Source: Holtermannia corniformis
Taxonomy: Eukaryota > Basidiomycota > Tremellomycetes > Holtermanniales
Assembly: GCA_001599935.1 (NCBI GenBank)
Contig: BCIJ01000004.1
Span: forward strand, 206,035-270,034
DNA: 64,000 nt
Direction of reading: 5' to 3'
Part shown: positions 36,072-45,124 of the stretch, piece after piece
How the letters are laid out: every line of letters starts with the position of its first letter
Numbering within the stretch: the first letter of the stretch is position 1
Program-made: the position numbers and the translations under genes
The notes under the pieces: generated by a model
Databases searched by the model: none
What the model was told of the DNA's origin: nothing
The model's input: the letters and a program-made list of their open reading frames with translations, nothing else

Positions 36072-36293
36072 CTACTTTGCTTGCGTATCCTTGGACGTCT
36101 CTACCGCCCCCCTCGTGGTTTTGATCCACGACGACGTCACCTTGGTAGAGCAATCCTGCACAGGGATCTCAACGCCCATGAACTCAGTCATGATCGGGAC
36201 GCAGCTGGTCCTGTACGTATCTACGCGTCGAAGCACGGTATCGGACGGAGAAGCGGCAGTGGTGTTGTTGGTGCTAGAGCCTGTAGACGACAT
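36072..36293 (-). CDS. Short orphan protein, C-x15-D-C family, member A (73 aa)
   Basis: Unknown function. A Ser/Thr/Asn-rich head (MSSTGSSTNNTTAASPSD) is followed by the shared module: Cys31, then 15 residues (VPIMTEFMGVEIPVQ), then Asp47-Cys48. It ends DTQAK, almost the same as member B (DTQSK), and both begin MSSTG, so A and B look like close duplicates. No signal peptide or membrane helix is visible. The promoter has no clear TATA box. Confidence 0.6.
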   Translation of the reverse strand: MSSTGSSTNNTTAASPSDTVLRRVDTYRTSCVPIMTEFMGVEIPVQDCSTKVTSSWIKTTRGAVETSKDTQAK

Positions 36294-36733
36294 GGTGGCG
36301 CTATGTAGAGTACGAATCTGCGCCCGAACGCTCTCGTTATGTATGCAGCGCCGGCTGGTCGGGCGTTACGGCTCGCTCGGCAGATGTCACCCTTTGTCGT
36401 GGCCAGATTCTGGTTTCTAAACCCGTCTGATGACGGAGTCCAGCGCCGACTCGGCTGCGGCATCACAGTTACTCTAGCGGCGCTTCGGCATCCGGACTTG
36501 GTACGCTGTGTGTTGGACTACTCGATCCGGCGCCGGCGCCGAAGCTGGAGCTGGGTTTAGCGCTGATATCCGTTTCATTACTAGTCATAGCCCTTGGCTG
36601 GTGACGGCGATTCGCGTAGCTCTCATGCGACCACGAGACAGTATACTGCGTACAAGTAGACTCAACCCGCGAAACAGGTAGCTAACGCTGGCTCATGAGA
36701 CGAATGGCATCAAAGCGCGCGACTAGGTTTAAG
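36294..36733. other. Spacer between members A and B
   Basis: No supported gene. It contains the upstream region of member A and the 3' flank of member B, and only short frames without motifs. Confidence 0.4.
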
Positions 36734-36919
36734 CTACTTGGACTGGGTATCAGTCGTCGACGTCGACGTCGACGTCGACGGCGCTTCCACGCGGACGGTC
36801 TGGTTAAAGCAATCCGATATGATCCAATCACAATCACCGACTGAGACCATGCGCGGGATACAGGTCGTGATGGTTTTAGTTGTAGTGTTCGGTTCGGGTT
36901 GAGGGCCAGTGGATGACAT
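36734..36919 (-). CDS. Short orphan protein, C-x15-D-C family, member B (61 aa)
   Basis: Unknown function. It begins MSSTGPQPEPNTTT and carries the module Cys20-IPRMVSVGDCDWIIS-Asp36-Cys37. The tail is Ser/Thr-rich (STSTSTSTT), encoded by a GTCGAC hexamer array at 36756-36779, and ends DTQSK. The ATG at 36919 is preferred to the upstream non-ATG extension of the frame because a TATAAAG box lies about 53-59 nt before it. Confidence 0.65.
   Translation of the reverse strand: MSSTGPQPEPNTTTKTITTCIPRMVSVGDCDWIISDCFNQTVRVEAPSTSTSTSTTDTQSK
36756..36779. repeat. GTCGAC x4 hexamer microsatellite in coding sequence
   Basis: Four perfect tandem copies of GTCGAC lie inside member B and encode alternating Ser-Thr on the minus strand. 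Changes in copy number would lengthen or shorten the tail by two residues without shifting the frame. Confidence 0.85.
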
Positions 36920-36971
36920 TTTGCGCAGTGATGTAAAGCTGTGGACTGTCAAGTAGATCACCACCCGAACT

Positions 36972-36978
36972 CTTTATA
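36972..36978 (-). promoter_or_regulatory. TATA box of member B
   Basis: TATAAAG on the minus strand, 53-59 nt before the ATG at 36919. The same heptamer precedes member F. Confidence 0.55.
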
Positions 36979-38147
36979 CATTCAGCGACAGTGACCACCT
37001 TTGCACTCGGCCGGCTTTCCCAGACCTTGATAGGCAGCTTGGCTGCTGGCTGAATTGACAAACCTCGATTTTGGCGCTGCGACAAAGCAGGGCTCCAGTC
37101 GGACGTTCGAAGCTGTCGATGTTCAAGCGCCGTCCCGGCATAGATGCCGACAAGGAGTTTCGTCCCCGCACGCAAAGGATCTGCGCTGTTGCGGACGGCG
37201 GAAACTCTGTGTGTGTCAAGCAAGCACTGTAGCCTATCTGATCGCCCGTCGAGTGTCGAAGCCCTTCTTCCCCTCGTTCAACTGCTGCTGTACAGATTGA
37301 CCTCACGATCTTGGCGTCGACCATGCGTATGGCTTGAGAGTACTTGCGATACGTGTAGCGCAGACGGCATTGTTGCCCATAACTTAATGGAGACGGAGGC
37401 GGGGGGATGATCATAGCGTCTGCAGGGTTACAGTCAGCATTGGACTCTGGGCTCAGTGCCACAGCCCAATGAGGCTCCTGCGCCACAGCCCTCTCCGAGT
37501 CCAAGCGAGCGGTAATCGGCTGCAGGCGCTGATGCGCTTGTAGTAGCTGTTTTGGCTGCTCGGGATAGAGTTGCCGCCATGTCAAGTTAAGACACTTGCC
37601 TTCGCCTGTTCTGAAAATGTAATCGACTGCTTGATGCGAGCTTCGCACACAGCCCGCGCGCCGAAGCTCAAATTCGGCGATAGGATTGCTCCTCCCCCTG
37701 TCATGTTTGAGCAGGCCGATTGAAAGTCATGCGGCTTGTGGGGTTAATTAGTTCTAGCGCACATGGACGATGCTGTCCGCGGAAACCTCGTTATCTACAA
37801 AGCAGCCATTCCAAGATGGCTATGTCCTTGCTGTCGATCGCCTTTGCCGGTGTCTTCGGTACAGACATGGTACTGTACGTCGCATTGTGCCGAACGCAAG
37901 TATCACAGAGCAACACCGAACACACGAGTGATGATTCGACTTTGATATGCACCAGCGGCAAACAAGCCTCTGCTGCACAAGACCGAGAGACCGAACGGAC
38001 ACAATCGCGCAGGGGTGCTGAGCAGCTAGCAATATGCGGCAACTGGTAAACAGCCTGCGGCCTCTCTGACTCTGCAAGTACAGGTGTGCTTCGATCGCTC
38101 AATACATGCGCACGGTCACAGTTGCATCGGCTAGCGCGCATGGGTTA
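36979..38147. other. Long spacer in accessory island 1
   Basis: About 1.2 kb without a gene I can support. A 224-codon minus frame (36974-37648) lacks an early ATG and runs into the TATA box of member B, so I do not call it. A 25-codon minus ORF (MSVPKTPAKAIDSKD..., about 37796-37873) is too short to judge. Confidence 0.4.
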
Positions 38148-38369
38148 TCACTTCTGCTGCCCGGCTGAAATAACGGCCTGCCACTCAGAAGGCAGTTTGC
38201 TCATTGGCACACCATTCACCCAGCAGTCTCTGGCTACCGTGTCGCCGTGCGGTAGTGAGACCAGGCGGTCCTGGCAGCTTACGACATTGACCAAGGGATC
38301 CGTAGGCGTGGAAGATTGCGATGGAGCAGTCGTACTTGAATTGGTCGTTTGTGAAGTCGTCGAAGACAT
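38148..38369 (-). CDS. Short orphan protein, C-x15-D-C family, member C (73 aa)
   Basis: Unknown function. A Ser/Thr head (MSSTTSQTTNSSTTAPSQSS) precedes the module Cys32-QDRLVSLPHGDTVAR-Asp48-Cys49. The residues inside the module differ from A, B and D, but the spacing is identical. The tail is SEWQAVISAGQQK. The length equals that of member A. A TATATAG box lies about 50 nt before the ATG. Confidence 0.6.
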   Translation of the reverse strand: MSSTTSQTTNSSTTAPSQSSTPTDPLVNVVSCQDRLVSLPHGDTVARDCWVNGVPMSKLPSEWQAVISAGQQK

Positions 38370-38902
38370 GGTCCACTGGCAGTATGATCGTTGCTTTACA
38401 TGCAAAATTCTCTTGGCTATATACATACACGGGATAGACGAGCTGTAACTTCCCTTCTCCTGAATTGATCTTCCGCTTCACTTTCACGCGTGAAGATTGC
38501 TTACCGCTGGAAAGGACATCTCGCTATTGCTGCAGGATTTTTGGCAATATGCGTCCTCGGTCTCGGCGGACGCTCAACCGGGTTTGCCCACATCCTATGA
38601 CACCTTTCAAATTGCATGAAATTGCAAGTCGATTGAGACAGATAAAGCAGGGGCGTGCGACTATCGGCGGTGATATCTGAGCACAAAGGGACTTGATTGT
38701 GGCATAGCGACGGCTGTCCTTGGTTTACAGTGACCTACCATTACATTGCTCAATTGAACAATCTACTGCCGAGAGTTGAGTCCCATCATGGGTGCTGGAC
38801 ATTCTGTTCAGACATATGTAGCAAGGAACCGGTGTACTGAAAAAGCGCTACATGCGCTAGTGCTATCTTTAGTTGTACTGCCTCCGGGTGCCACCGAAGC
38901 TG
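38370..38902. other. Spacer between members C and D
   Basis: About 530 nt holding the promoter of member C. Small frames at 38465-38700 on both strands lack supporting features. Confidence 0.4.
38417..38423 (-). promoter_or_regulatory. TATA box of member C
   Basis: TATATAG on the minus strand, 48-54 nt before the ATG at 38369. Confidence 0.5.
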
Positions 38903-39106
38903 TTAGCTTGATTTACGTGTTCCTTCTGAGCTCGACGACTTCGTAGGCGGTGCCGAGCAGTCCCAAGTAAAAAAATCGTAGCTACCGACGGTTATGATTC
39001 TCGGTATACACTTTTTGGTGGTGCCGGTTCCGCCCGAGGCAGACGCTGGGGAGTCGGCAATCTGTGTGGCTGTTTCCGCACTACAAGATTGAGGTTTGGA
39101 GGGCAT
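38903..39106 (-). CDS. Short orphan protein, C-x15-D-C family, member D (67 aa)
   Basis: Unknown function. The head is Ser/Thr/Ala-rich (MPSKPQSCSAETATQ...GGTGTTKK). The module is Cys33-IPRIITVGSYDFFTW-Asp49-Cys50, closest to member B (CIPR, then V-G, then D with aromatic residues). The tail is Ser- and Lys-rich. A TATATATG element lies about 40 nt before the ATG. Confidence 0.65.
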   Translation of the reverse strand: MPSKPQSCSAETATQIADSPASASGGTGTTKKCIPRIITVGSYDFFTWDCSAPPTKSSSSEGTRKSS

Positions 39107-39144
39107 GTTGATATTTTTCGTACGAGAGCAGCAGCATATGCTCA

Positions 39145-39152
39145 CATATATG
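39145..39152 (-). promoter_or_regulatory. TATA-like element of member D
   Basis: The palindrome CATATATG lies 39-46 nt before the ATG at 39106. It is weaker than the boxes of B and F. Confidence 0.35.
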
Positions 39153-39279
39153 TCTGAGGCGATGACTCGTGGTGCGGCTTGCGAAGGCCGGTCGGAGACC
39201 CAAGTCCCACGAGTTACGAGTGCTATCTTTGGATCTCATCATCTCCTTTTGCCTGGCATGAGATAGAGCTGAGATACGC

Positions 39280-39447
39280 ATGGCAGACGAGACAACAGGC
39301 GGACCTCCTCTAAGCCTAGCCTCGGCCGACCAGAATCTGATCTCAGCACTCCTGAGCACGATCACCGCTGAGGGTACAGGTCCGCACAGAATACGCGCTG
39401 TTGCCGTCGGTGTGGCATCGCAAGCCGACGATCATGGTGAGCGTTGA
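39280..39447 (+). CDS. Possible 55-aa plus-strand ORF in island 1
   Basis: ATG 39280 opens MADETTGGPPLSLASADQ, then NLISALLSTITAEGTG and a short end at a TGA overlapping a gtgagc donor-like site. It is on the opposite strand to the array and has neither a TATA box nor the C-x15-D-C module. The donor-like end suggests it may be a first exon. I cannot tell whether it is expressed. Confidence 0.2.
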   Translation: MADETTGGPPLSLASADQNLISALLSTITAEGTGPHRIRAVAVGVASQADDHGER

Positions 39448-39542
39448 CAGAGGTGTTTTGTCTACCCCTGTCTCTCCCGTCCGGAGCGATCTGTAGTTTG
39501 CGGCGTATTAGAATGCATCTCGGACGGCACCAGGACGCCAAA

Positions 39543-39797
39543 CTACGAAGATGAGTTCGCTTGGACTTCTTCAGGGGTGACGTTGCCTTGAGTAAGGAGA
39601 CTAGGATCTGCTTGGATGTACTCAAAATCGTCGTTCTGAACAACGATCTCACGGTGCTCACTTGTAGTCTGTTCCCTCCATGTCCATGGTGAATAGCTGC
39701 GTTTACGCCGGGGAACGTATGGCCGTGTGACCTTGGTTATGCATTCGCTGCTCCTGTCGGCGAGCAACGGCGTGGGCGATGTGGAATCGGTTTGCAT
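39543..39797 (-). CDS. Short orphan protein, DD-x-x-Y type, member E (84 aa)
   Basis: Unknown function. The head, MQTDSTSPTPLLADRSSE, is followed by one Cys (CITKVTRPYVP), a basic stretch (RRKRSYSPWTWR), then VVQNDDFEYIQ and a Ser-rich end. It lacks the second Cys of members A-D. Its VQNDDFEY parallels VEEDDYFY of member F, so E and F may be a subgroup. An in-frame Met at 39824 would add nine residues. No TATA box, only a GTAAAG-like sequence. Confidence 0.45.
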   Translation of the reverse strand: MQTDSTSPTPLLADRSSECITKVTRPYVPRRKRSYSPWTWREQTTSEHREIVVQNDDFEYIQADPSLLTQGNVTPEEVQANSSS

Positions 39798-40079
39798 TTG
39801 TAGAGTTGTACTGGTCTCTTTCACTTTACTCTTGGGTTACACTGGCTGCGCTTCTTGTACGAAGCCGATTGATCCGGGTAGGGCCCGAAAATGGACACAG
39901 AACAATGGTGTGAGCGCCAATCAGGCGCGCTTCGAGATGGCGCCGTCTTCTAGGAACTGCTTTCGGACCCGATCTTTTGCTCACACTCTCAACTCATGTG
40001 ACCCAGATGGAGGTTTAGCGTAGGCAGCCGTGCTTCATTGCGTTATGGTCAACTCCATATAGTGGAGCAATAAACACGG

Positions 40080-40310
40080 CTAAGATGTTTCCTGCGTGGT
40101 GTCCTCCTTTTCCTGCCTGGTTTCCTCCCCTTCCTCCCCTGTCATGTAAAAATAGTCGTCCTCCTCTACCTGTGCGTTACCATCACTCTTCATCGCGAAC
40201 GGGCTGGGCTGATCTGGACGCTTTACGTCAAACTTGCGTATGAGCATTTCCTTAGTGATTGTACCCGGGACGCACAGGTCGGTGGAAGCTTGAGATGGCT
40301 GGCTGGACAT
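40080..40310 (-). CDS. Short orphan protein, DD-x-x-Y type, member F (76 aa)
   Basis: Unknown function. The head, MSSQPSQASTDLCVPGTITK, resembles the MSS-start and C-(I/V)-P turn of A, B and D, but there is no downstream D-C pair. The C-terminal half is strongly acidic (QVEEDDYFYMTGEEGEETRQ...). A TATAAAG box identical to that of member B lies about 58-64 nt before the ATG. The conserved methyltransferase gene ends 250 nt upstream. Confidence 0.55.
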   Translation of the reverse strand: MSSQPSQASTDLCVPGTITKEMLIRKFDVKRPDQPSPFAMKSDGNAQVEEDDYFYMTGEEGEETRQEKEDTTQETS

Positions 40311-40367
40311 GATGGCTGTAAGTGAAAGTTGTATGTGAAGATATTTCGTCCTGCTGAACGCTGATCT

Positions 40368-40374
40368 CTTTATA
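40368..40374 (-). promoter_or_regulatory. TATA box of member F
   Basis: TATAAAG on the minus strand, followed by AGAT. Identical heptamer and similar spacing to member B. Confidence 0.55.
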
Positions 40375-40559
40375 CCTCGCCGGCAGCAAGTGCGAGACGA
40401 GCGGTGCATCAACTTGCACCCAGATGCGCTCCGTCGCACTGAATCCATTGTCCCGCTTCGTTTACATGCCCGACCTGCCCGTGGCACTTTGAAGCAACGT
40501 TTGCGTTCCGTTTCGCTCTACACCGCACTGATGTCATCGCATCGCATCCTGTCATGCCT

Positions 40560-41697
40560 TCAGGCGCCTTCGTATGCTAGCACATAAAGGAAGTAGTCGA
40601 AGCCATCTGGAGGGCCGACCTCTTTCTGCGAGTATTGCCAGCCCGGTCGGTTTACGAGATAGCTGAGGCGGCGTTAGCTCTCTTCGTAGCAGAAGGCAGC
40701 GTCGGCATACCGTTTCCGAAAATGCGGTTGACCGAAAGTGAAACTGCGGAAGTCAGCGATGGTTCGAAGTGCAACGGGCGGCGACAGACTAGATGAACTT
40801 TGAAGTAGGCGCTTTTCGCAATACTCTGAGCTGACGATGAGGTTCGGCCGGGCTTGGAATTCCGCGGACTGACCGTAGACCCTCCGATACTTCTTTCGTG
40901 CAGGCGTCAGTGTCCTTCTGATTTGGGTTCTGCGGTGCGAATGTCAGAATCGGCGGTTGATCGGGCCGCGCAGAAAAGGCTGCCTACCCATGGATCGCCC
41001 TTCGTGGTGAGCATTGCACTAGAAGGTCGACAGTGTCAGAGCGGCCAAGCGACATCAAAAGCGTACTCCATAGTCCCTATATCGAAGCCATCAGTCGACT
41101 TGCTCTGCACGCGGCCGGTCTACACCAACCTTTGTCGACGACAAGATCAAAGTCTCCCTCTTGACACTGCAAGTCCAGGACGTCCATCTCCAGCCATCTC
41201 ATCTCTGGTCTGAGCTCTTGATGCCGTGCTGTCATGTGCTGGATCAACGTCGCAGAGTACTTTGCTTGTCAGCACCGACGTCAAGCGTCTGTGCAGGACA
41301 TACGTCGACATTGGTGATGAACTTGTAGCCTGCATCATACATCTACATACGTCAGTACACGCAAAGATGCGCTCCCGTCACTCACAGCTTCACCCAGGGC
41401 CGAGTTTCCGCAGCCAAGCATCAAGATCCGTGCGTCCTTGCCCAAGTCGCCGGCTAGCTGTTCAAACATGGGCAGCAGGTACTCTGGCGAGAGAAACCAG
41501 TCGAATGTGGTTGATGGCGGCTCACTGCACACGCTCAGTTTGGTCTCGTGTACACCCATGAGGACGCACTTGGTATACCGCTGCTCCCTGGCAAAGTCAG
41601 CACGTCCGGCCAAGCAAACAACACCAACACACCAGTATTCCTTCGTGCCGTACCCCTCGTTGGTAGCTGGCAGGTTCTCTTCCGCTTTCGATGGCAT
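40560..41697 (-). CDS. METTL13/EEF1AKMT4-like SAM-dependent methyltransferase
   Basis: Members of this class methylate eEF1A or related proteins. The N-terminus reads LPATNEGYGTKEYW, an intron, then QRYTK. Next come FDWFLSPEYLLPMFEQL and the SAM-binding ARILMLGCGNSALGEA. Across introns follow MYDAGYKFITNVDYSATLIQ, WLEMDVLDL, FDLVVDKGTMDAMLTTKGD and PW. The end reads FTFGQPHFRKRYLVNRPGW and DYFLYVLAYEGA. Every signature motif of the family is intact. At least seven introns of 43-60 nt are inferred. ATG 41697 directly precedes the conserved block. The substrate is inferred from the family only. Confidence 0.85.
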
Positions 41698-42469
41698 CTT
41701 GCTGCCGTGATGATGATTACTTCTCAGCTCGACCAACTTTTGGTAGCAGTTTCTCCGAAGTTACTCCCGAGTACGGTGGCCCAGGAGTCCCAGGATGGAA
41801 TTCAGATTCCGTTCGCGCCGCACGTTGTTCAGCCAAATTTCAGCACACCTACAGCTCTGCAAACAGACATGCTACAGCCTCAGGAGTAGGTGCGACAGAT
41901 GCGTACAGCCAATCTGAACAGATCTGTATACTGGAATCGCAATAAGACGGTCTCTAACACATACCAGAGAAGCCGAAAAAACGGCTTGGGATTTCATGTG
42001 TCAAGTCTTGCACCATGTGGTTGGTCACGTGACTCGCCCTGGGGCTAAGTCACATGATCACCGGCATGCCTAAACAGCAAAGCCAAAACTTAACTGTCCT
42101 GAAACCGTCATTAGTCCTGCGTTGCATGCCTAACTAACTTACGCAAGCGAATTGTGATGAGCTCACATTGCCTTGATACCATGCTTGGGAGACTCTTGGC
42201 CATACCATTCTGGTCTGTTTGTCAATAGCTATCATCCGCAAGCAGTAGAACAGCTTAATGTGCAATATTGAGTGAGTTGTAGCATCCTCCAATTTGGCTG
42301 GTAACTTGCCAACTTGCGCGCGCCGGCGAGCGGAATCAGAATTCATCCAGGGACTCCTGGGCCACCGTACCCGAGTCCTCCTCGCGTCGACGTTCTTCAC
42401 GCCCGATAGCTCTGTAACTTGCTCAGATCGCCTGATGAGCTAGCGACACCTTCACTACACCGCCTAGGC
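41698..42469. other. Divergent region between the methyltransferase and OXLD1
   Basis: About 770 nt. Short frames on both strands (for example 41691-41945 plus and 42134-42400 minus) have no motif or ATG context worth calling. It contains a TCACGTGA E-box at 42025-42032 and a related TCACATGA about 20 nt further on. Confidence 0.5.
42025..42032. promoter_or_regulatory. TCACGTGA E-box palindrome
   Basis: A perfect TCACGTGA octamer in the divergent promoter region of the methyltransferase and OXLD1, with a TCACATGA variant just downstream. This core is bound by Cbf1-type bHLH factors in fungi; its use here is inferred. Confidence 0.45.
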
Positions 42470-43170
42470 ATGAAAAGGGCCCTGCTGCATCTTCTCACTC
42501 GACGACAGTTGCACTCGTCATCTCGCTCCCTCCGCAACCTGCTCGCCAGATATGCAGCCCCTTCAGCCAAAGAGCTAGCGGCCCATTCTCGCCCCCGGCC
42601 AGCTGCTGACCCGTACGAGACGGTCGCAACGAACCCAACAGCGTCGTCGTTCCAGGATGTGCCGCCACCAGAGCAGGGTGGAACGAGGATCGCGCGGACG
42701 TTACCGGCGATGCAGCCGCTGCATGAGACTGTAGCAGACGCAGTTGCAGGCAAAAGCCAAGGAAGGGACTGGAGAGAGACCCGAGCACCGATATTAGTTC
42801 AGGGCATAAAGATCCCATCAAAGCCCATAGCACCGGGTGAAGAGGGTATGTGCGCCGGATCCGAGCTAGCTGGAGCTGACATGGATCAGATTGCTGCATG
42901 TCAGGCTGCGTGCACTGCGTCTACACGCTCTACGCAGAGGATCAAGAAGCGTATGCTGCGGCTCTGACGAGCGCCAAAAAAGCTCTTGAAGCGGCTGGCG
43001 TACCGCGTACAAAGTGGCCTCTTGAGGTCGCCGAGCATGGGCAGGGAGAGCAAGGAGATATCGAAAAGGTCGTACAGGATGTGGATCCGACGTTGAGCGC
43101 TTTCCTTGCGTGGGTACCTGAAAGTCAGAGGTTGCGTGTGCTGACGAGTGTAGATTTGAGAAGAAGCTAA
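42470..43170 (+). CDS. Oxidoreductase-like domain protein (OXLD1 family), mitochondrial
   Basis: The short Oxidored-like domain is seen in mitochondrial proteins of unclear biochemical role. The N-terminus (MKRALLHLLTRRQLHSSSRS) is rich in Arg and Ser and free of acidic residues, typical of a mitochondrial presequence. The domain reads ILVQGIKIPSKPIAPGEE, then, joined by splicing, DCCMSGCVHCVYTLYAED with four conserved Cys. Exons are 42470-42845 and 42890-43170. The 44-nt intron is needed, since without it the Cys motif is out of frame. The C-terminal half is helical and charged. Confidence 0.85.
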
Positions 43171-43347
43171 AGAAGAAGCACGCTTCGTCGGCGGCGTGAG
43201 GCTATGGCCATCGCAACATGCATTCAGGACAGGAGACGACAAGCCAATTGTAGCATAGACGGACATGCAGATCCATTAGCACAACACATATAAGCACTAG
43301 ATACAGGCACCCCAAGCACAATGCTACAACCCAGGCCGAAGCCCGTG

Positions 43348-44739
43348 CTACATGATGACGCATTTACAGCCGCCGTCGTGGGCATCGTCCCCACCCGCAG
43401 CGCCAATCGGCGCCGCTGGTCGGCGAAGAGACGACGTGCGCCTTGAAGCCTTTTTCGGCTCGTCGTCGTGCCGGATCGAGAAGGAGCGGATGGAGAGATG
43501 GATGACCGTTGGGGATGCGGCGGATGAAGCGGGGAGGTTATGCGCTGGGCTGCGTCAGTCCAACGTTGAGAGTGAGTACGATGTATGCGAGGCGGGTAGC
43601 GCCCGTGCAATGCAGTGCGAGATGTCTACGCGCAGTCTTCACTAGTGGCGAACGCCAGTCTTGAGATCAGATCCTGGATGGAAACCCCAATCAAGGGATA
43701 CGCAACGGCTGCGGTGCTCTAGTGCTCAATCACAACAGTAAATTCTTGTCCGCCGATGCCGACCAACGCCATTCATCTCTGCGGCAGGAACTGCCGCTAC
43801 CGCGCGCGAGTGAGATGGACGTATAGCGAAGCTAGCGGCAGACGAGCGAAAAAGAGCTCGTCTTGGACTTCGCTACGATGTATACGATGTATGGTGAACG
43901 TAAGGACGGTCCCGCGACATGACCGAAACAGCGTACAGTCTTTGCTGCAGAGATACTGGTCTGACATGCGTACAGCGAAACTGCCGTGTCGCGAGCGAGG
44001 GTACATCACCACGCCAACACAGCAGATCACTACATACAGTCGGTCGACTGCTGGTCTTGCTGTGCGCTCGCGTGGCTCGCAACAGTGCGGAGAGGTTCGG
44101 AACCTAGCCTTAGCTGATCGCTTATCCCGGTGTGACCCGCAGCGATGATTGCGCCAGTACCAGGAGCAGGGAATACGGTGGCTATACGCACAGCTACGGC
44201 GATTGCGGATACAGGATACCTGTGTGCTGCAATGTCGCTGTTGCGCGAGCTCATAGTACAGCTTCACTGCTTAAACCGCACAGACCCGAACAGCGAACAA
44301 GGTTGAAACACTCACAGTTGAGCAACGAGTCATCCTGCAGTATCCGTCCGAGGTACAGTAGTCTCAGATAGCTTGGTGCAGGTGGCTGGTGCGCATCCGC
44401 ACTCCACTCTACGGGCAGATCGTCAGCTGTGGCACTTGAGTGCGCGGCGCACAGTCACGGACCCGACGGCCACATGTTCCATATCAGTTCTTTCTACAAT
44501 CCCAATGTCAGCTTTGTGCAACGCCAGGCAACACAACGTGAAGACGCACCACTCGCCCGATGGTCGTTTCCGGTTCAAAGCTGAAGTTGTGCGTCTGGCC
44601 GGTGATCACAAGCACTTTGAGATGGATCTGGCGGGTGCTACCGTGAGCCGCTGCATCGCAGTGATGAACCTGGGTAACACACCTTTGGGATCGGATCGAC
44701 TGGCATCTCGAGCGGGTGGCTGGGTGCTGTGCTGGACAT
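43348..44739 (-). CDS. UBL3/MUB-like prenylated ubiquitin-fold protein
   Basis: UBL3/MUB proteins are ubiquitin-like folds tethered to membranes by a C-terminal CaaX lipid, not conjugated through Gly-Gly. Spliced segments match the fold in order: QIHLKVLVITGQTHNFSFEP, ETTIGRV, KELIWNMWPS, PPAPSYLRLLYLGRILQDDS and SPTVIHLSIRSFSIRH. A basic Ser-rich linker then leads to GGCKCVIM at the stop, a farnesylation-type CaaX box with a second Cys that could be palmitoylated. The last exon (43348-43544) is separated from the rest by an intron of about 771 nt (43545-44315), far longer than others here. The start, ATG 44739 (MSSTAPSHPLEMPVDPIPK), and the first small intron are inferred. Confidence 0.75.
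43545..44315 (-). other. Exceptionally long intron of the UBL3-like gene
   Basis: The donor is CTCAACT|gtgagtg and the acceptor gcagcccag|CGCATAAC; together they restore the reading frame (LLNSHNLP). The intron is about 771 nt, against 43-60 nt elsewhere. It contains a 130-codon plus frame (43756-44148) and a 156-codon minus frame (43797-44267). Both are Arg/Cys-rich and resemble no family I know. Confidence 0.55.
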
Positions 44740-44969
44740 GATGGTGGTCGTGGTCGTGCGCAGGAGAAGGCCCGAGCCGACCCGCGCGCTGTGGATCCGT
44801 TCTTGTATGCACGTCACCGACCGCCCGGTTTCCGTTGGGATGGCTTCCGTTGTCTTGTGCGGCGGCTGACGGTGTCTGTTCTGGGCGCCGAGCCGCTGCG
44901 CACTGGCCCGTTCGAGACAATCGAATCAGTTTCGTGACGTACGACGCGCGAGATACGACAAGATCGATT

Positions 44970-45057
44970 CAGTTATCCTAATGCTCTATCATCCCCAGTT
45001 ATCCTAATGCTGCATCTATTGAGCATTAGGAATCGCACACTAGTCGATTAGGAATCC
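44970..45057. repeat. Direct and inverted TCCTAAT repeats upstream of PEX14
   Basis: The 16-mer CAGTTATCCTAATGCT occurs twice, at 44970-44985 and 44996-45011. The reverse-complement core follows twice, as GAGCATTAGGAATCG (45021-45035) and GATTAGGAATC (45046-45056). All four copies lie within 90 nt in the 385-nt divergent region of the UBL3-like gene and PEX14, 68 nt before the PEX14 ATG. They look like clustered factor-binding sites. Confidence 0.7.
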
Positions 45058-45124
45058 AGTCGGTAACGTAACGGCCGGTACTCATCAACCCGGTTGTCAC
45101 CGTCGCATAGAGTGAGCAACAGGG

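Noticed and set aside
36974..37648. 224-codon minus-strand frame in island 1
   Set aside because: It opens with GTG, has no early ATG, and ends inside the TATA box of member B. No domain or promoter is seen.
43321..43440. Short plus ORF at the 3' end of the UBL3-like gene
   Set aside because: It is antisense to the exon encoding the CaaX tail and has no independent support.
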